Positions 18,425 through 27,108 of a DNA stretch of 64,000 bases are shown here, piece by piece. The stretch spans positions 7,216,001 through 7,280,000 of the forward strand of contig NZ_JACHMS010000001.1 in NCBI RefSeq assembly GCF_014205055.1. The letters are read 5' to 3'. The stretch's first letter is position 1; every line of letters begins with the position of its first letter. The notes under the pieces are model-generated. The model was given only the letters and a program-made list of their open reading frames with translations. It was not told the DNA's origin and searched no databases. The stretch comes from Streptomyces luteogriseus (GTDB lineage: Bacteria; Actinomycetota; Actinomycetes; Streptomycetales; Streptomycetaceae). Both the position numbers and the translations under genes were made by a program.

Positions 18425-20122
18425 CTACGTCTCCTTGGTCAGGACCGGTACCGGGTTCGGCAGGGGCTCCTCGGCCAGGGCGGGGGCCGCGTCCGGGCGT
18501 GATTCCGGTTCCTCCTCGGCCACCCGCACCGATTCCGGTTCTTCCTCCGCCGGCGCACTCCCCGGCTCGCCCTCCGACTGGTCCTGCTCCGGGATGGTCT
18601 CCCCGTCCGCGGGGGTCGTGCGCGGCGGCAGAAGGTCCAGAACCGCCTCGCACAGGGCGTCGGGCGTGGCGTCGTCGTAGGGGTTCGGGGTGGCGGGGAC
18701 CTGGAGGCGGTGGACCGGGCCGTTGCCCAGCCGGGCGTAGCCGCGGCCCGGGGGAAGCTCGTCGATCGGTGTCGTGTGCGGGGGTGCGCCCAGGATCGAC
18801 TCGAGCTGGTCCGCCGTCGCGGGGCCCAGGACCACGCGGGCGCGGGTGTGCTGGCGTACCGGCTCGCTGAGGGCGTCCATGCTGTCCAACTGGTCGGCCA
18901 CGACCACCGTCACGTTCGCCGGGCGGCCGTGACGGAGGGGGACCTGGAGGAGGAGCTGCGGATCCTTGCGGCTGTCGGTCGCGGCCAGATGGGTGAACGC
19001 CGTCGGACGGTCGAGGAGGATCCACAGCGGGCGCTTGGTGTCGTCGGGCGGCGGATCGCCCGCCTGGTGCGCCTGGTTCGCGGCGATGAGACGGCGCTCC
19101 GTCTCGGTCGCCGCCCACTCCAGACTGGCCGTGACCCCGGCCAGCCCGGCCTCCACGGCCAGGACGCCGTCCCGGCCGGTCAGACAGGCGTACTCGCCGG
19201 TGCCCCCGCCGTCGACGATCACCACGTCGCCGTGGAGCAGGGCCTGCAGGGCGATGGACCGCAGCAGGGTGGAGGTGCCGCTGCCCGGCCGGCCGAGCGC
19301 CAGCAGGTGCGGCTCGGTGGAACGCAGGCCCGTGCGCCAGACGACCGGCGGCACGTCCCGCTGCTTCTCCCCGTGGGTGAGGGGGAGAGTGCGCTGGACC
19401 CGGGTGGGGTCGGTGAAGCCGAGGACCGTCTCGCCGGGGGTGGTGACGAAACGCTGGGCGGCGATGTCGACGGGCAGCGGCGGGAGCACGCCGACCGTCA
19501 ACTGGTTGCCCTCCTCGTCCCACGTGAAGTGGTATTCGCGGCCCCGGCCCGACTTGGCCGCGAGGAGGTGCTCGATCCGGGCGCGGGCCTCGGCCTCGCC
19601 GTCGGTGAAATACGCCGGGTAGCGGACCACCAGCTGCGAGATCCGGCCACCGCCGTCGAACGCGTAGGTGGGGAACGCCTTGTCCCACGCGCCGCCGTGG
19701 GAGTACAGCGGCTCGGGGTCCTCAGCGGCGGAGAAGTACGGCACGAGCGCCTCGTACAGCGACTTCAGCCGCTGGCTCTGCGACTCGTCGGGCCCGTCGG
19801 ACGCCGTCGGAGAGCGGTCCCGGCCCTGCCAGGCCGCCGCCGCCATCAGGGTGATGGCGGCGAGCAGCGGTCCGTACGGCACCAGCGCCACGACCAGGAC
19901 CACGGAGGCCACCAGGAACAGCAGCGCCCCCCGTCTCTCCTTGGGGGTCTCGGCCCATCTGCGCCGCCCGGCCGCTGCCAGCCGGCGCAGACCCCGCGTG
20001 ATCGTGATCAGCGGGTGGAGGACGTCCGTGGCGCTGTCGGCGGCCGTCCGGGCCAGCTCCCGGCTCCGGGCGAGCTGCGCGCTGCCGTTGCTCAGAATGC
20101 GGGGGAGGGGGCGGCGGGCCAC
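18425..20122 (-). CDS. FtsK/SpoIIIE-like membrane ATPase with a non-canonical Walker A
   Basis: The protein has 565 residues. Two adjacent hydrophobic stretches at about 85-125 (ALLFLVASVVLVVALVPYG, LLAAITLMAAAA) anchor it. The cytoplasmic part has the P-loop-like LGRPGSGTSTLLRS (277-288) and DVVIVDGGGTGEY as Walker B-like strand, then a Glu/Pro-rich tail. The P-loop Lys is replaced by Thr283, so ATP hydrolysis is doubtful. The overall plan resembles the FtsK/TraB-like or EccC-like pumping ATPases of actinomycetes. Start: GTG 20122 with GGAGG five bases upstream. A 64-residue membrane protein lies immediately upstream and is probably cotranscribed. Confidence 0.7.
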   Translation of the reverse strand: MARRPLPRILSNGSAQLARSRELARTAADSATDVLHPLITITRGLRRLAAAGRRRWAETPKERRGALLFLVASVVLVVALVPYGPLLAAITLMAAAAWQGRDRSPTASDGPDESQSQRLKSLYEALVPYFSAAEDPEPLYSHGGAWDKAFPTYAFDGGGRISQLVVRYPAYFTDGEAEARARIEHLLAAKSGRGREYHFTWDEEGNQLTVGVLPPLPVDIAAQRFVTTPGETVLGFTDPTRVQRTLPLTHGEKQRDVPPVVWRTGLRSTEPHLLALGRPGSGTSTLLRSIALQALLHGDVVIVDGGGTGEYACLTGRDGVLAVEAGLAGVTASLEWAATETERRLIAANQAHQAGDPPPDDTKRPLWILLDRPTAFTHLAATDSRKDPQLLLQVPLRHGRPANVTVVVADQLDSMDALSEPVRQHTRARVVLGPATADQLESILGAPPHTTPIDELPPGRGYARLGNGPVHRLQVPATPNPYDDATPDALCEAVLDLLPPRTTPADGETIPEQDQSEGEPGSAPAEEEPESVRVAEEEPESRPDAAPALAEEPLPNPVPVLTKET

Positions 20123-20174
20123 TACTGCCTCCAGGGAGTGCGTACGGGCGGGATGCGTACGGGGAACGAGGTCG

Positions 20175-20369
20175 TCAGAACTTGATTCCGCCGAGGAGGC
20201 TCGCGAGGCTCTCGCCGCCGGCCTTGATGCTCGGGGCGATGGCCGTACTCGCCAGATAGAAGCCGAACAGCATGGCGACCACGGCATGCGACGCCTTCAG
20301 TCCGTCCTTGCGGAAGAAGATGAAGACGACGATGCCGAGCAGGACCACGCCTGAGATGGAGAGGATCAT
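20175..20369 (-). CDS. Small two-pass membrane protein
   Basis: The protein has 64 residues. Two hydrophobic segments (ILSISGVVLLGIVVFIFF and VVAMLFGFYLASTAIAP) flank RKDGLKASHA, and a short Gly-rich tail follows. A good AGGAG site is placed seven bases before ATG 20369. It is transcribed with the FtsK-like ATPase 52 bases downstream, so it may be its membrane partner; no function is known to me. Divergent from the ankyrin gene. Confidence 0.75.
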   Translation of the reverse strand: MILSISGVVLLGIVVFIFFRKDGLKASHAVVAMLFGFYLASTAIAPSIKAGGESLASLLGGIKF

Positions 20370-20665
20370 TTGAGTTCTCCTGGTTCGCGGGGACAGTCAC
20401 CATGAGTACTTCCAGGCTCACAGGATGTATCCATACGATAAAAGGTGCAACTGGGTGAAAGTCGGACGATTTCCCCCGAGTGGCGGAGTGGTCCCGGGCC
20501 CGGTGGAGCCGGGCTGTTGCGCTTGTCCGGGTCTGTGCTGATCTTTACCTCGGGCACATCGGGTCATGTGCCGCGCGAGCCAGTACCCTGGCGATTCACT
20601 CGTACGGCTGCGCCCTTCGCAGGCGTACACCGAAGACGATGCGTAGTGGAGAGGCGGTCCGCCCG

Positions 20666-21058
20666 ATGACCGAAGTCCCCGACCCCGAGGTCGTGGAGCT
20701 GGCGACCAAGATCTTCGATCTGGCCCGGCGGGGACAGACCGAGGCGCTCGTGGCGTACGTCGACGCGGGTGTCCCGGCCAACCTCACCAACGACCGGGGC
20801 GACTCGCTCGTGATGCTCGCCGCCTACCACGGCCACTCCGACGCGGTGCGCGCGCTGCTCGAGCGCGGCGCCGAGGCCGACCGGATCAACGACCGGGGCC
20901 AGACCCCGCTCGCCGGAGCGGTCTTCAAGGGCGAATCGGACGTGATCAAGGCCCTCCTCGAAGGCGGCGCCGACCCGTCCGCCGGCACGCCCTCGGCGGT
21001 CGACACCGCCCGGATGTTCGGCCGGACGGAATTGCTCGAACTGTTCGGCGAGCACTGA
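20666..21058 (+). CDS. Ankyrin-repeat protein
   Basis: The protein has 130 residues containing about three ankyrin repeats: NDRGDSLVMLAAYHGHSDAV, NDRGQTPLAGAVFKGESDVI and a C-terminal capping unit. Such proteins bind partner proteins, and no enzymatic residues are present. Start: ATG 20666 with GGAGAGG upstream; another ATG nine codons earlier (20639) is possible. The gene stands alone between the divergent membrane protein and the HEAT-repeat gene. Confidence 0.88.
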   Translation: MTEVPDPEVVELATKIFDLARRGQTEALVAYVDAGVPANLTNDRGDSLVMLAAYHGHSDAVRALLERGAEADRINDRGQTPLAGAVFKGESDVIKALLEGGADPSAGTPSAVDTARMFGRTELLELFGEH

Positions 21059-21358
21059 ACCGACAGGTCTGACCAGCAAAGACACGGAAAACGGGGGAGG
21101 CGGTACAGGGCCGCCGAAATTTCGGTCGCGGCAGACGAGAGTGCCGAGTCATCATGACGACGTGGTTCACGGACGTGATGGTTGGGCAGGTGTTGCCGCA
21201 CCGCGCGGGCCGTGACGCGGTCCGCAGGGGCCACCGACGAGAGGCAGAGGAAGATGGTCTACAGCAAGCAGGAAACGGCGGGCACTCCGACGTGTTGTCG
21301 CGCGGCCAGGTAGTACACGTCCCCGGTTGCGTCGACGCTTGATGTGAGGCTGTTTCCC
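21059..21358. other. 300-base gap between the ankyrin and HEAT genes
   Basis: ORFs here have neither ribosome sites nor typical codon use. The gap has lower GC patches and presumably holds the HEAT gene promoter; nothing else was recognised. Confidence 0.5.
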
Positions 21359-22777
21359 ATGTTCGATCCGGTCATAGCGCCCAGCGGTACGCTGCTCGGC
21401 CTGCTCCAGCGGGGCCGCGGCGACGGCACGCTGCACGCGCTCACCGCCCCGCGCCCCGAGGCGCTGGCGGCGCTGAACCACTGTGTGCTGCGCGATCCCC
21501 GCCACGACTGGCAGGTGGAGAACCGCTCCCTCTACTACGCCCGCCTCTTCCTCGACCTCAACGGCGAACTGGACGAGGTCGAGGCCCATCTCTTCTGCGC
21601 CGAGGACGTCCTCGACGGCGACGAGTCACGCACCGGGCTCGCCCTCGCCGTCCTCGGGCACCTCGCCTCCTACGGCAGACGGGACGCGCTCGAACTGCTG
21701 CGCAGGTACGCCGCCCACGGCTCCAACTGGGCCTGGGCCCTCGACGAACTGGCCCTCCGGGACGACGACGCGGGCCTGCGCGCCCTCGCCGCACCCGTCC
21801 TCGCCCGGTTTCCGGCCGACCCGGAGGGTGATGCCGAGCTGGCCGCCACCGTCCGGGACGCCTTCGAGCCCCGGCCCTGGCGGCTGTGGGCCGAGGATCC
21901 GCGCGAATCCGTCGCCGCACGCGTGCGTGCAGCCCACGAGACGGGCTGTTTCGACCGCTGGCAGCGGCAGATGCGACCGTCCGGCCCCCGCCCGGGGTGG
22001 AGCGTGCAAGCCGTCTTCGAATGGGCCCAGCAGGGCATCGAGCGGGGCGCCGCCCTCCATGTGCCGGCCGCCCGCTGTCTCACCGCCGTGGCGGGCCCCG
22101 AGGACCGGGCCGAGATCGTCCGGGCGGCGCGGGACGGCATCGACGGAGCCCGGTGCACGGCCCTCAGGTACCTCGCCGACGGCAATGATCCCGAGGCCCT
22201 CGATCTCATCGAGGGCGCCGTGGCCACCGGCTCGACGCTCGTCGTGGACGCCGCCGTCGACGCCTTCGAACGGATGCGTTCGGCGGCCGCGGTGGACCGG
22301 GCGCGCGGCTGGGCCCGGCGGCCCGACGCGCTGGGCGCCGCCGCCGGGCGCGTCCTCGCCTGCCGGGGCGGAGTCCAGGACCGTGACCTGGTCCTCGCCG
22401 CGGTGCGGGAGGCCGTACGGGGGGAGGGCCCCGACGCGCCGACCCTGTGGACCCTCGTGGACGGCACCGGACGGCTCGGCATCGCCTGCGCGGCTCCCGT
22501 GCTCCGCCACGTCTACCGCGAGACCGCCTCATCCCATCTGCGCGGCCGGGCCGCCCGGGCCCTCGCCGCCACCGACCCCTCCTTCGCGACCGGCTTCGCC
22601 GTCGAATGCCTGTGGGACTGCGAGGAGACCACCCGGGAGATCGCCGCCCGGCACGCCGAGACGGGAGACGCCCGCGTCGTCGAGCGCCTGCGCCGCCTCG
22701 CCGCCGACCCGGCCGAGGAGGCCGAGGTGCAGACGGCCGTACGCAGCCGCATCGGTCCCGAGGAGACCGCTGTGTGA
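21359..22777 (+). CDS. HEAT-repeat (PBS-lyase-like) protein
   Basis: The protein has 472 residues, almost wholly alpha-helical. Repeating HEAT-type units include AVLGHLASYGRRDALELLRRYA, CTALRYLADGNDPEALDLI and HLRGRAARALAATDPSFATGFAVECLW. It is a scaffold or interaction protein with no catalytic motif. Start: ATG 21359; a GTG five codons upstream is also possible. A hairpin at 22785-22822 follows. The partner is unknown. Confidence 0.82.
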   Translation: MFDPVIAPSGTLLGLLQRGRGDGTLHALTAPRPEALAALNHCVLRDPRHDWQVENRSLYYARLFLDLNGELDEVEAHLFCAEDVLDGDESRTGLALAVLGHLASYGRRDALELLRRYAAHGSNWAWALDELALRDDDAGLRALAAPVLARFPADPEGDAELAATVRDAFEPRPWRLWAEDPRESVAARVRAAHETGCFDRWQRQMRPSGPRPGWSVQAVFEWAQQGIERGAALHVPAARCLTAVAGPEDRAEIVRAARDGIDGARCTALRYLADGNDPEALDLIEGAVATGSTLVVDAAVDAFERMRSAAAVDRARGWARRPDALGAAAGRVLACRGGVQDRDLVLAAVREAVRGEGPDAPTLWTLVDGTGRLGIACAAPVLRHVYRETASSHLRGRAARALAATDPSFATGFAVECLWDCEETTREIAARHAETGDARVVERLRRLAADPAEEAEVQTAVRSRIGPEETAV

Positions 22778-22784
22778 CCCCCCT

Positions 22785-22822
22785 CCCGGACGGGACGCCG
22801 GGGCGCGTTCGCGCCGTCCGGG
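22785..22822 (+). terminator. Terminator-like hairpin after the HEAT gene
   Basis: CCCGGACGG (22785-22793) pairs with CCGTCCGGG (22814-22822). The inner sequence can form its own GGCGCG/CGCGCC stem. Confidence 0.55.
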
Positions 22823-22964
22823 TGAACGCGGGACGACCAGCGGGTCAGGAGGCCATGGACACCGCCTGACCTGCGCGGGTGCGCCTCAGAACGCTCATGG
22901 GACGTTCCTCGTCCGTAAAGATCCACGTTGACGCGGCCACGTCCGGCACGGCGACAACACCGGT

Positions 22965-24092
22965 ATGCGTGTCGTCATCGTGACCGAATCCTTTCCCCCC
23001 GACGTGAACGGCGTGGCCCACTGCGCGCTCCAGACCGCCCGGCACCTCGTCGATCGCGGTCACGCCCCCGTCGTCGTCGCACCGGCTCCCGCGCCCGGGC
23101 ACAGGCCCGACGGCTCTGCGCCGTGCCCCGTCGTCCACGTCCCCTCCCTCCCGCTCCCCGGCTACCCCCAGGTTCGCGTCGCCCTCCCCAGCCGCCGTCT
23201 GGCCGCCACCCTGGTCGAGCACCGTGCCGAGGTGGTCCACCTCGCCAGCCCCTTCGTCCTCGGCGTACGGGGCATGGCCGCGGCCGCCCGTCTCGGCATC
23301 CCCGCCGTCGCCGTCTACCAGACCGACCTGGCCGGCTACGCCCGCACCTACATGGGCGCCGGGGAGGCCGCCGCCTGGCGGCGCATCCGCTCCGTGCACG
23401 GCGCCGCCGACCTCACTCTCGCCCCGTCCAGCGCCGCCCTGCACGATCTGGAGACCCACGGAGTGCCCCGGGTCGAGCTGTGGCCGCGCGGCGTGGACAC
23501 CGAGCGCTTCCGGCCCGACCGGCGCGACGAGGCCCTGCGCCGCGAACTCGCCCCGAACGGCGAGCTGATCGTCGGCTACGTCGGCCGGCTCGCCCCCGAG
23601 AAGCAGGTCGAACTCCTCGCCGGTGTCTGCGGCCTGGAGGGCGTCCGGGTCGTGATCGTCGGCGACGGCCCCAGCCGACCCGGCCTGGAACAGGCGCTGC
23701 CCGGCGCCGTCTTCCTCGGCCGGCGCACCGGTGACGACCTCGCCCGGGTCTTCGCCTCGTTCGACGTCTTCGCGCACACGGGCCCCTTCGAGACCTTCTG
23801 CCAGACGGTCCAGGAGGCGATGGCCAGCGGCCTGCCGGTGGTGGCGCCCGCCGCGGGCGGACCGCTGGACCTGGTCGCCCACGAGCGCACCGGGCTGCTC
23901 GTGCCGCCGCGCGACGCGACCGCGGTCCGGGACGCGGTGCGGTCCCTGGCCGTCGATCCCGGGCGGCGAGCCGCCTTCGGTGCCGCCGGACGCGGCACGG
24001 TCGAGGGCCGCACCTGGGCGGCCGTCGGCGACCGGCTGATCGGGCACTACACCGAGGTGCTCGCCGGGCGCCGGACGGCGGTGGCGGCATGA
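22965..24092 (+). CDS. GT4 glycosyltransferase
   Basis: The protein has 375 residues. It has a GT-B fold: RVVIVTESFPPDVNGVA at the N-terminus (binding loop), VGYVGRLAPEKQVELL at the start of the donor domain, and PFETFCQTVQEAMASGLPVVAP as the GT4 EX7E motif. It is similar to the PimB/MgtA-type mannosyl/glucosyl transferases acting on lipid acceptors at the membrane face. It overlaps the next glycosyltransferase by 4 bases. Start: ATG 22965, with only a weak ribosome site. Confidence 0.92.
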   Translation: MRVVIVTESFPPDVNGVAHCALQTARHLVDRGHAPVVVAPAPAPGHRPDGSAPCPVVHVPSLPLPGYPQVRVALPSRRLAATLVEHRAEVVHLASPFVLGVRGMAAAARLGIPAVAVYQTDLAGYARTYMGAGEAAAWRRIRSVHGAADLTLAPSSAALHDLETHGVPRVELWPRGVDTERFRPDRRDEALRRELAPNGELIVGYVGRLAPEKQVELLAGVCGLEGVRVVIVGDGPSRPGLEQALPGAVFLGRRTGDDLARVFASFDVFAHTGPFETFCQTVQEAMASGLPVVAPAAGGPLDLVAHERTGLLVPPRDATAVRDAVRSLAVDPGRRAAFGAAGRGTVEGRTWAAVGDRLIGHYTEVLAGRRTAVAA

Positions 24093-25282
24093 GCGACTCC
24101 CGCCCCGGCAGCGGCCGTCAGGCGCTGCGGATCGTCCGGCTCGCCAACTTCGTCGCCCCCTCGTCCGGCGGACTGCGCACCGCGCTGCGCGAGCTGGGCA
24201 AGGGCTTCAAGGCGGCGGGACACGAACCCGTCCTCGTGATCCCCGGGGAGCGCAGGAGCGACCGCGAGACCGAGCAGGGGAGGGTGATCACCCTCCCCGG
24301 ACCGCTGCTGCCCGGCACCGGCGGCTATCGCGTCCTCGCCGACAAGCGCCGGGTGGCGCGGCTCCTGGAGGAGCTCGCACCGGACCGGCTGGAGGTGTCC
24401 GACCGCACGACCCTGAGGTGGACCGGCAGGTGGGCACGGCGCGCCCGGGTCCCGTCCGTGATGGTCTCCCACGAGACGGCCGACGGAGTGCTGCGCACCT
24501 GGGGCGTGCCCGAGACAGCCGCCCGGCGCGCCGCCGACGCCCTCAACGTCCGTACGGCCCACAGCTACTCGCGCGTGGTGTGCACCACCGAGTTCGCCGA
24601 GCGGGAGTTCGTGCGGATCGGGGCCCGCAACGTCGTCCGGGCGCCGCTCGGCGTCGACCTGGCGCAGCGGCACCCGGCGCTGCGCGATCCGCGGGTACGG
24701 GCCCGGCACGCGCGCGAGGACGAGACGCTGCTCGTGATGTGCTCCCGGCTGTCCGTGGAGAAGCGGCCCGGCACGGCGCTGGACGCCCTGGAGGCGCTGC
24801 GGCGGCGCGGACGGCGGGCCGTGCTGGTGGTGGCCGGGGACGGCCCGCTGCGCTCCCGGCTCGAACAGCGGACGCGCGAGAGCGGCCTGCCGGTCACCTT
24901 CCTCGGGCACGTCTCCGACCGCGGGCTGCTCGGCGCGCTCCAGGCCTCCGCCGACATGGCCCTGGCGCCGGGGCCCGCCGAGACCTTCGGACTCGCCGCG
25001 CTGGAGTCCATGGCCTGCGGCACGCCCGTGGTGGCCAGCGCCTCGTCCGCACTGTCGGAGGTGATCGGCTCCGCCGGAGCCGTCGCCGCGGACCACGGGG
25101 AGGCCTTCGCGGACGCCGTGGACCAGCTGCTGGAACGCCTGGAGGCGGACCGGCGCGAGGCGGCACGCGCGCGTGCGGAATGCTTCGGCTGGGACGCGGC
25201 GGTCGACGCGTTTCTCGCCGCGCACGACGCGGCCGTACCCGTGCGTCCGGTCCGGCCGTTCGTGCCCGGGGGCGTGGCATGA
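24089..25282 (+). CDS. GT4 glycosyltransferase
   Basis: The protein has 397 residues with a GT-B fold. RIVRLANFVAPSSGGLRTALRELG is the acceptor-side glycine-rich loop, MVSHETADGVL follows, and VMCSRLSVEKRPGTAL starts the donor domain. PAETFGLAALESMACGTPVVAS is the EX7E motif. It is translationally coupled to the upstream glycosyltransferase (4-base overlap) and to the SGNH remnant downstream (ATGA at 25279-25282). The pair probably acts in sequence on one glycolipid; the product is unknown. Confidence 0.92.
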   Translation: MSDSRPGSGRQALRIVRLANFVAPSSGGLRTALRELGKGFKAAGHEPVLVIPGERRSDRETEQGRVITLPGPLLPGTGGYRVLADKRRVARLLEELAPDRLEVSDRTTLRWTGRWARRARVPSVMVSHETADGVLRTWGVPETAARRAADALNVRTAHSYSRVVCTTEFAEREFVRIGARNVVRAPLGVDLAQRHPALRDPRVRARHAREDETLLVMCSRLSVEKRPGTALDALEALRRRGRRAVLVVAGDGPLRSRLEQRTRESGLPVTFLGHVSDRGLLGALQASADMALAPGPAETFGLAALESMACGTPVVASASSALSEVIGSAGAVAADHGEAFADAVDQLLERLEADRREAARARAECFGWDAAVDAFLAAHDAAVPVRPVRPFVPGGVA

Positions 25283-25609
25283 GACCCCCGCGGCCCGAGG
25301 GGCCCGGGCGGGTCCGGCGGGCCCCTGCGGTTCGTGGCCCTCGGGGACTCGCTCACCGAGGGCGTGGGGACCCCGCCGGGGACGGGTGTGGCGCGGCTGG
25401 GCCGCGTTGCTCGCCGACGGGCTCGCCGAGGAGCCGGCCGGGTTCACCAATCTCGCGGTGAGCGGCTCACAGACCGGGAAGTGCTGGAACGGCGGCTGCC
25501 CACCGCGCTGGACCCGAAGCCCCACCTCGTGTCCGAGCGCCCGGCTCGACCTGAGGGCCTCGGCCGCGGTGTCCGCCGCCCTGTCGGCGACGCCGACCGG
25601 TCAGCGGTG
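25279..25609 (+). pseudogene. SGNH/GDSL hydrolase remnant with several frameshifts
   Basis: Fragments of one SGNH hydrolase appear in alternating frames. RFVALGDSLTEGVGTP (block I with the nucleophile Ser) is followed in another frame by GWAALLADGLAEE and FTNLAVSGSQT. A return to the first frame gives REVLERRLPTALDPKPHLVS. The original ATG at 25279 overlaps the upstream GT stop (ATGA) but is itself out of frame with block I. The C-terminal two thirds are missing. It was evidently the third gene of the GT4-GT4 operon, now dead and abutting pxpC. Confidence 0.82.
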
Positions 25610-25624
25610 ACCGGTCCGAACGGT

Positions 25625-26494
25625 TCAGCGGCGTCGTACCGCCACGAAGCGGACCGGTGTGCCGGGGACCGCCTGCGCTGCGGCCGGGAGGTCGGCGGCG
25701 CGGACCACGGCGATCACCGGGTAGCCCCCGGTGGTCGGATGGTCGGCCAGGAACACCACCGGCCTGCCGTCCGGCGGGACCTGCACGGCACCCAGCACCA
25801 TGCCCTCACTGGCGAGTTCGCCCGGCCGGGCCCGCTCCAGCGCGGGTCCCTCCGTGCGCAGCCCGATGCGGTTGCTTGCGGAGGACACCCGGTAGAAGCG
25901 GGAGAGGAAGGTGCGTACGGACTCCGGTGTGAACCAGCCGTCGCGCGGGCCGAGAGTCACCCGCAGCACCAGCTCGGCCGGTGGCGCCGGCTGCGGGGCG
26001 ACGTCCACGCGCGCGTGCACGCCGGACGGCCGTCCCAGGGGCAGCACCGTGCCGACCGCGAGAGGGGCCGGACCGAGCCCCGACAGCAGATCCGTCGACC
26101 GGCTGCCGAGCACCGGCTCGACCGCGATGCCCCCGGAGACTCCCACGTAAGCGCGCAGGCCCGACACCGCGGGACCGACGTCCAGCAGCGCCCCGGCGGG
26201 AACGCGCACCGGCGCGCCCCAGGCGACGGGACGTCCGTCCACCGTGACCCGGCAGGGCGCGCCCGCCACCGCCACCGTGACGGCCGAACGGGGGCGTACG
26301 GCACAGCCGTCGAGGGTCGTCTCCAGCACGGCCGCCGCGGGCGCATTGCCGACGAGCCGGTTGACGAGGTCCGCGGCGGTCCGGTCCAGCGCCCCGGAGC
26401 GGGGGACGCCGAGGTGGGCGTGTCCGGGGCGGCCCGCGTCCTGCACGGTGGTGAGGGCCCCGGCCCGGACGACGGCGAGGGCGCGGTCCGTCAT
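25625..26494 (-). CDS. pxpC: 5-oxoprolinase subunit PxpC (KipA-like)
   Basis: The protein has 289 residues, a full-length KipA/biotin-dependent carboxyltransferase-like domain (family sense). It starts ALAVVRAGALTTVQDAGRPGHAHLGVPRSGALD and ends with FLADHPTTGGYPVIAVV. With PxpA and PxpB it forms the prokaryotic ATP-dependent 5-oxoprolinase, opening 5-oxo-L-proline to glutamate. It is the last gene of the operon. The start ATG 26494 overlaps the pxpB stop by 4 bases. A longer upstream frame is a shadow of pxpB. Confidence 0.92.
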   Translation of the reverse strand: MTDRALAVVRAGALTTVQDAGRPGHAHLGVPRSGALDRTAADLVNRLVGNAPAAAVLETTLDGCAVRPRSAVTVAVAGAPCRVTVDGRPVAWGAPVRVPAGALLDVGPAVSGLRAYVGVSGGIAVEPVLGSRSTDLLSGLGPAPLAVGTVLPLGRPSGVHARVDVAPQPAPPAELVLRVTLGPRDGWFTPESVRTFLSRFYRVSSASNRIGLRTEGPALERARPGELASEGMVLGAVQVPPDGRPVVFLADHPTTGGYPVIAVVRAADLPAAAQAVPGTPVRFVAVRRR

Positions 26495-27108
26495 GACCCC
26501 GCCCCGGGCACGAACCGCACGCGCGTGCCCGGCGACAGCAGCGCGGCCGGCACGCGTGCGTGGTCCCACAGCACGGCGTCCGTCGTGCCGATCAGCTGCC
26601 AGCCGCCCGGCGACGAGCGCGGGTACACGCCCGTGTACGGGCCCGCCAGGGCGACCGACCCCGCCGGGACGGCCGTGCGCGGAGTGGCCCGGCGCGGGAC
26701 GTCGTAGCGCGGTGGCAGGCCGGTGAGGTAGCCGAAGCCGGGTGCGAAGCCGCAGAAGGCGACCCGGAACTCGGTGGCACCGTGGATGCGGGCGACCTCC
26801 CTCTCCGGCACGCCCCAGTGGGCGGCGACGTCGGCCAGGTCCGGGCCGTCGTAGCGCACCGGGATCTCCACGACGTCACGCGCGCGTGGGGGAGCGGGCG
26901 GCAGGTCGGCTGCGGTCAGTTCGGCGGCCAGCCGCGCGGGGGAGTCGAGGCCGTCGAGGAGGACCGTGCGTGCCGCGGGCACGATCTCACGGGCCGAGAG
27001 GGAGCCCTCCGCGCGGCGTCGCAGCAGCTCCGCGTGCAGCGCTTGCGCTTCGTCTCCCGAGGACACCTCGACGAGCAGGGCGTCCTCGCCGACGGGCAGC
27101 ACCTTCAT
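26491..27108 (-). CDS. pxpB: 5-oxoprolinase subunit PxpB (KipI-like)
   Basis: The protein has 205 residues. It starts MKVLPVGEDALLVEV and has the KipI hallmarks EIPVRYDGPDLADVAAHWG, ATEFRVAFCGFAPGFGYLTGLP and GGWQLIGTT. It is the partner subunit of PxpC in the PxpABC oxoprolinase. The start ATG 27108 overlaps pxpA by 4 bases. Confidence 0.93.
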   Translation of the reverse strand: MKVLPVGEDALLVEVSSGDEAQALHAELLRRRAEGSLSAREIVPAARTVLLDGLDSPARLAAELTAADLPPAPPRARDVVEIPVRYDGPDLADVAAHWGVPEREVARIHGATEFRVAFCGFAPGFGYLTGLPPRYDVPRRATPRTAVPAGSVALAGPYTGVYPRSSPGGWQLIGTTDAVLWDHARVPAALLSPGTRVRFVPGAGS

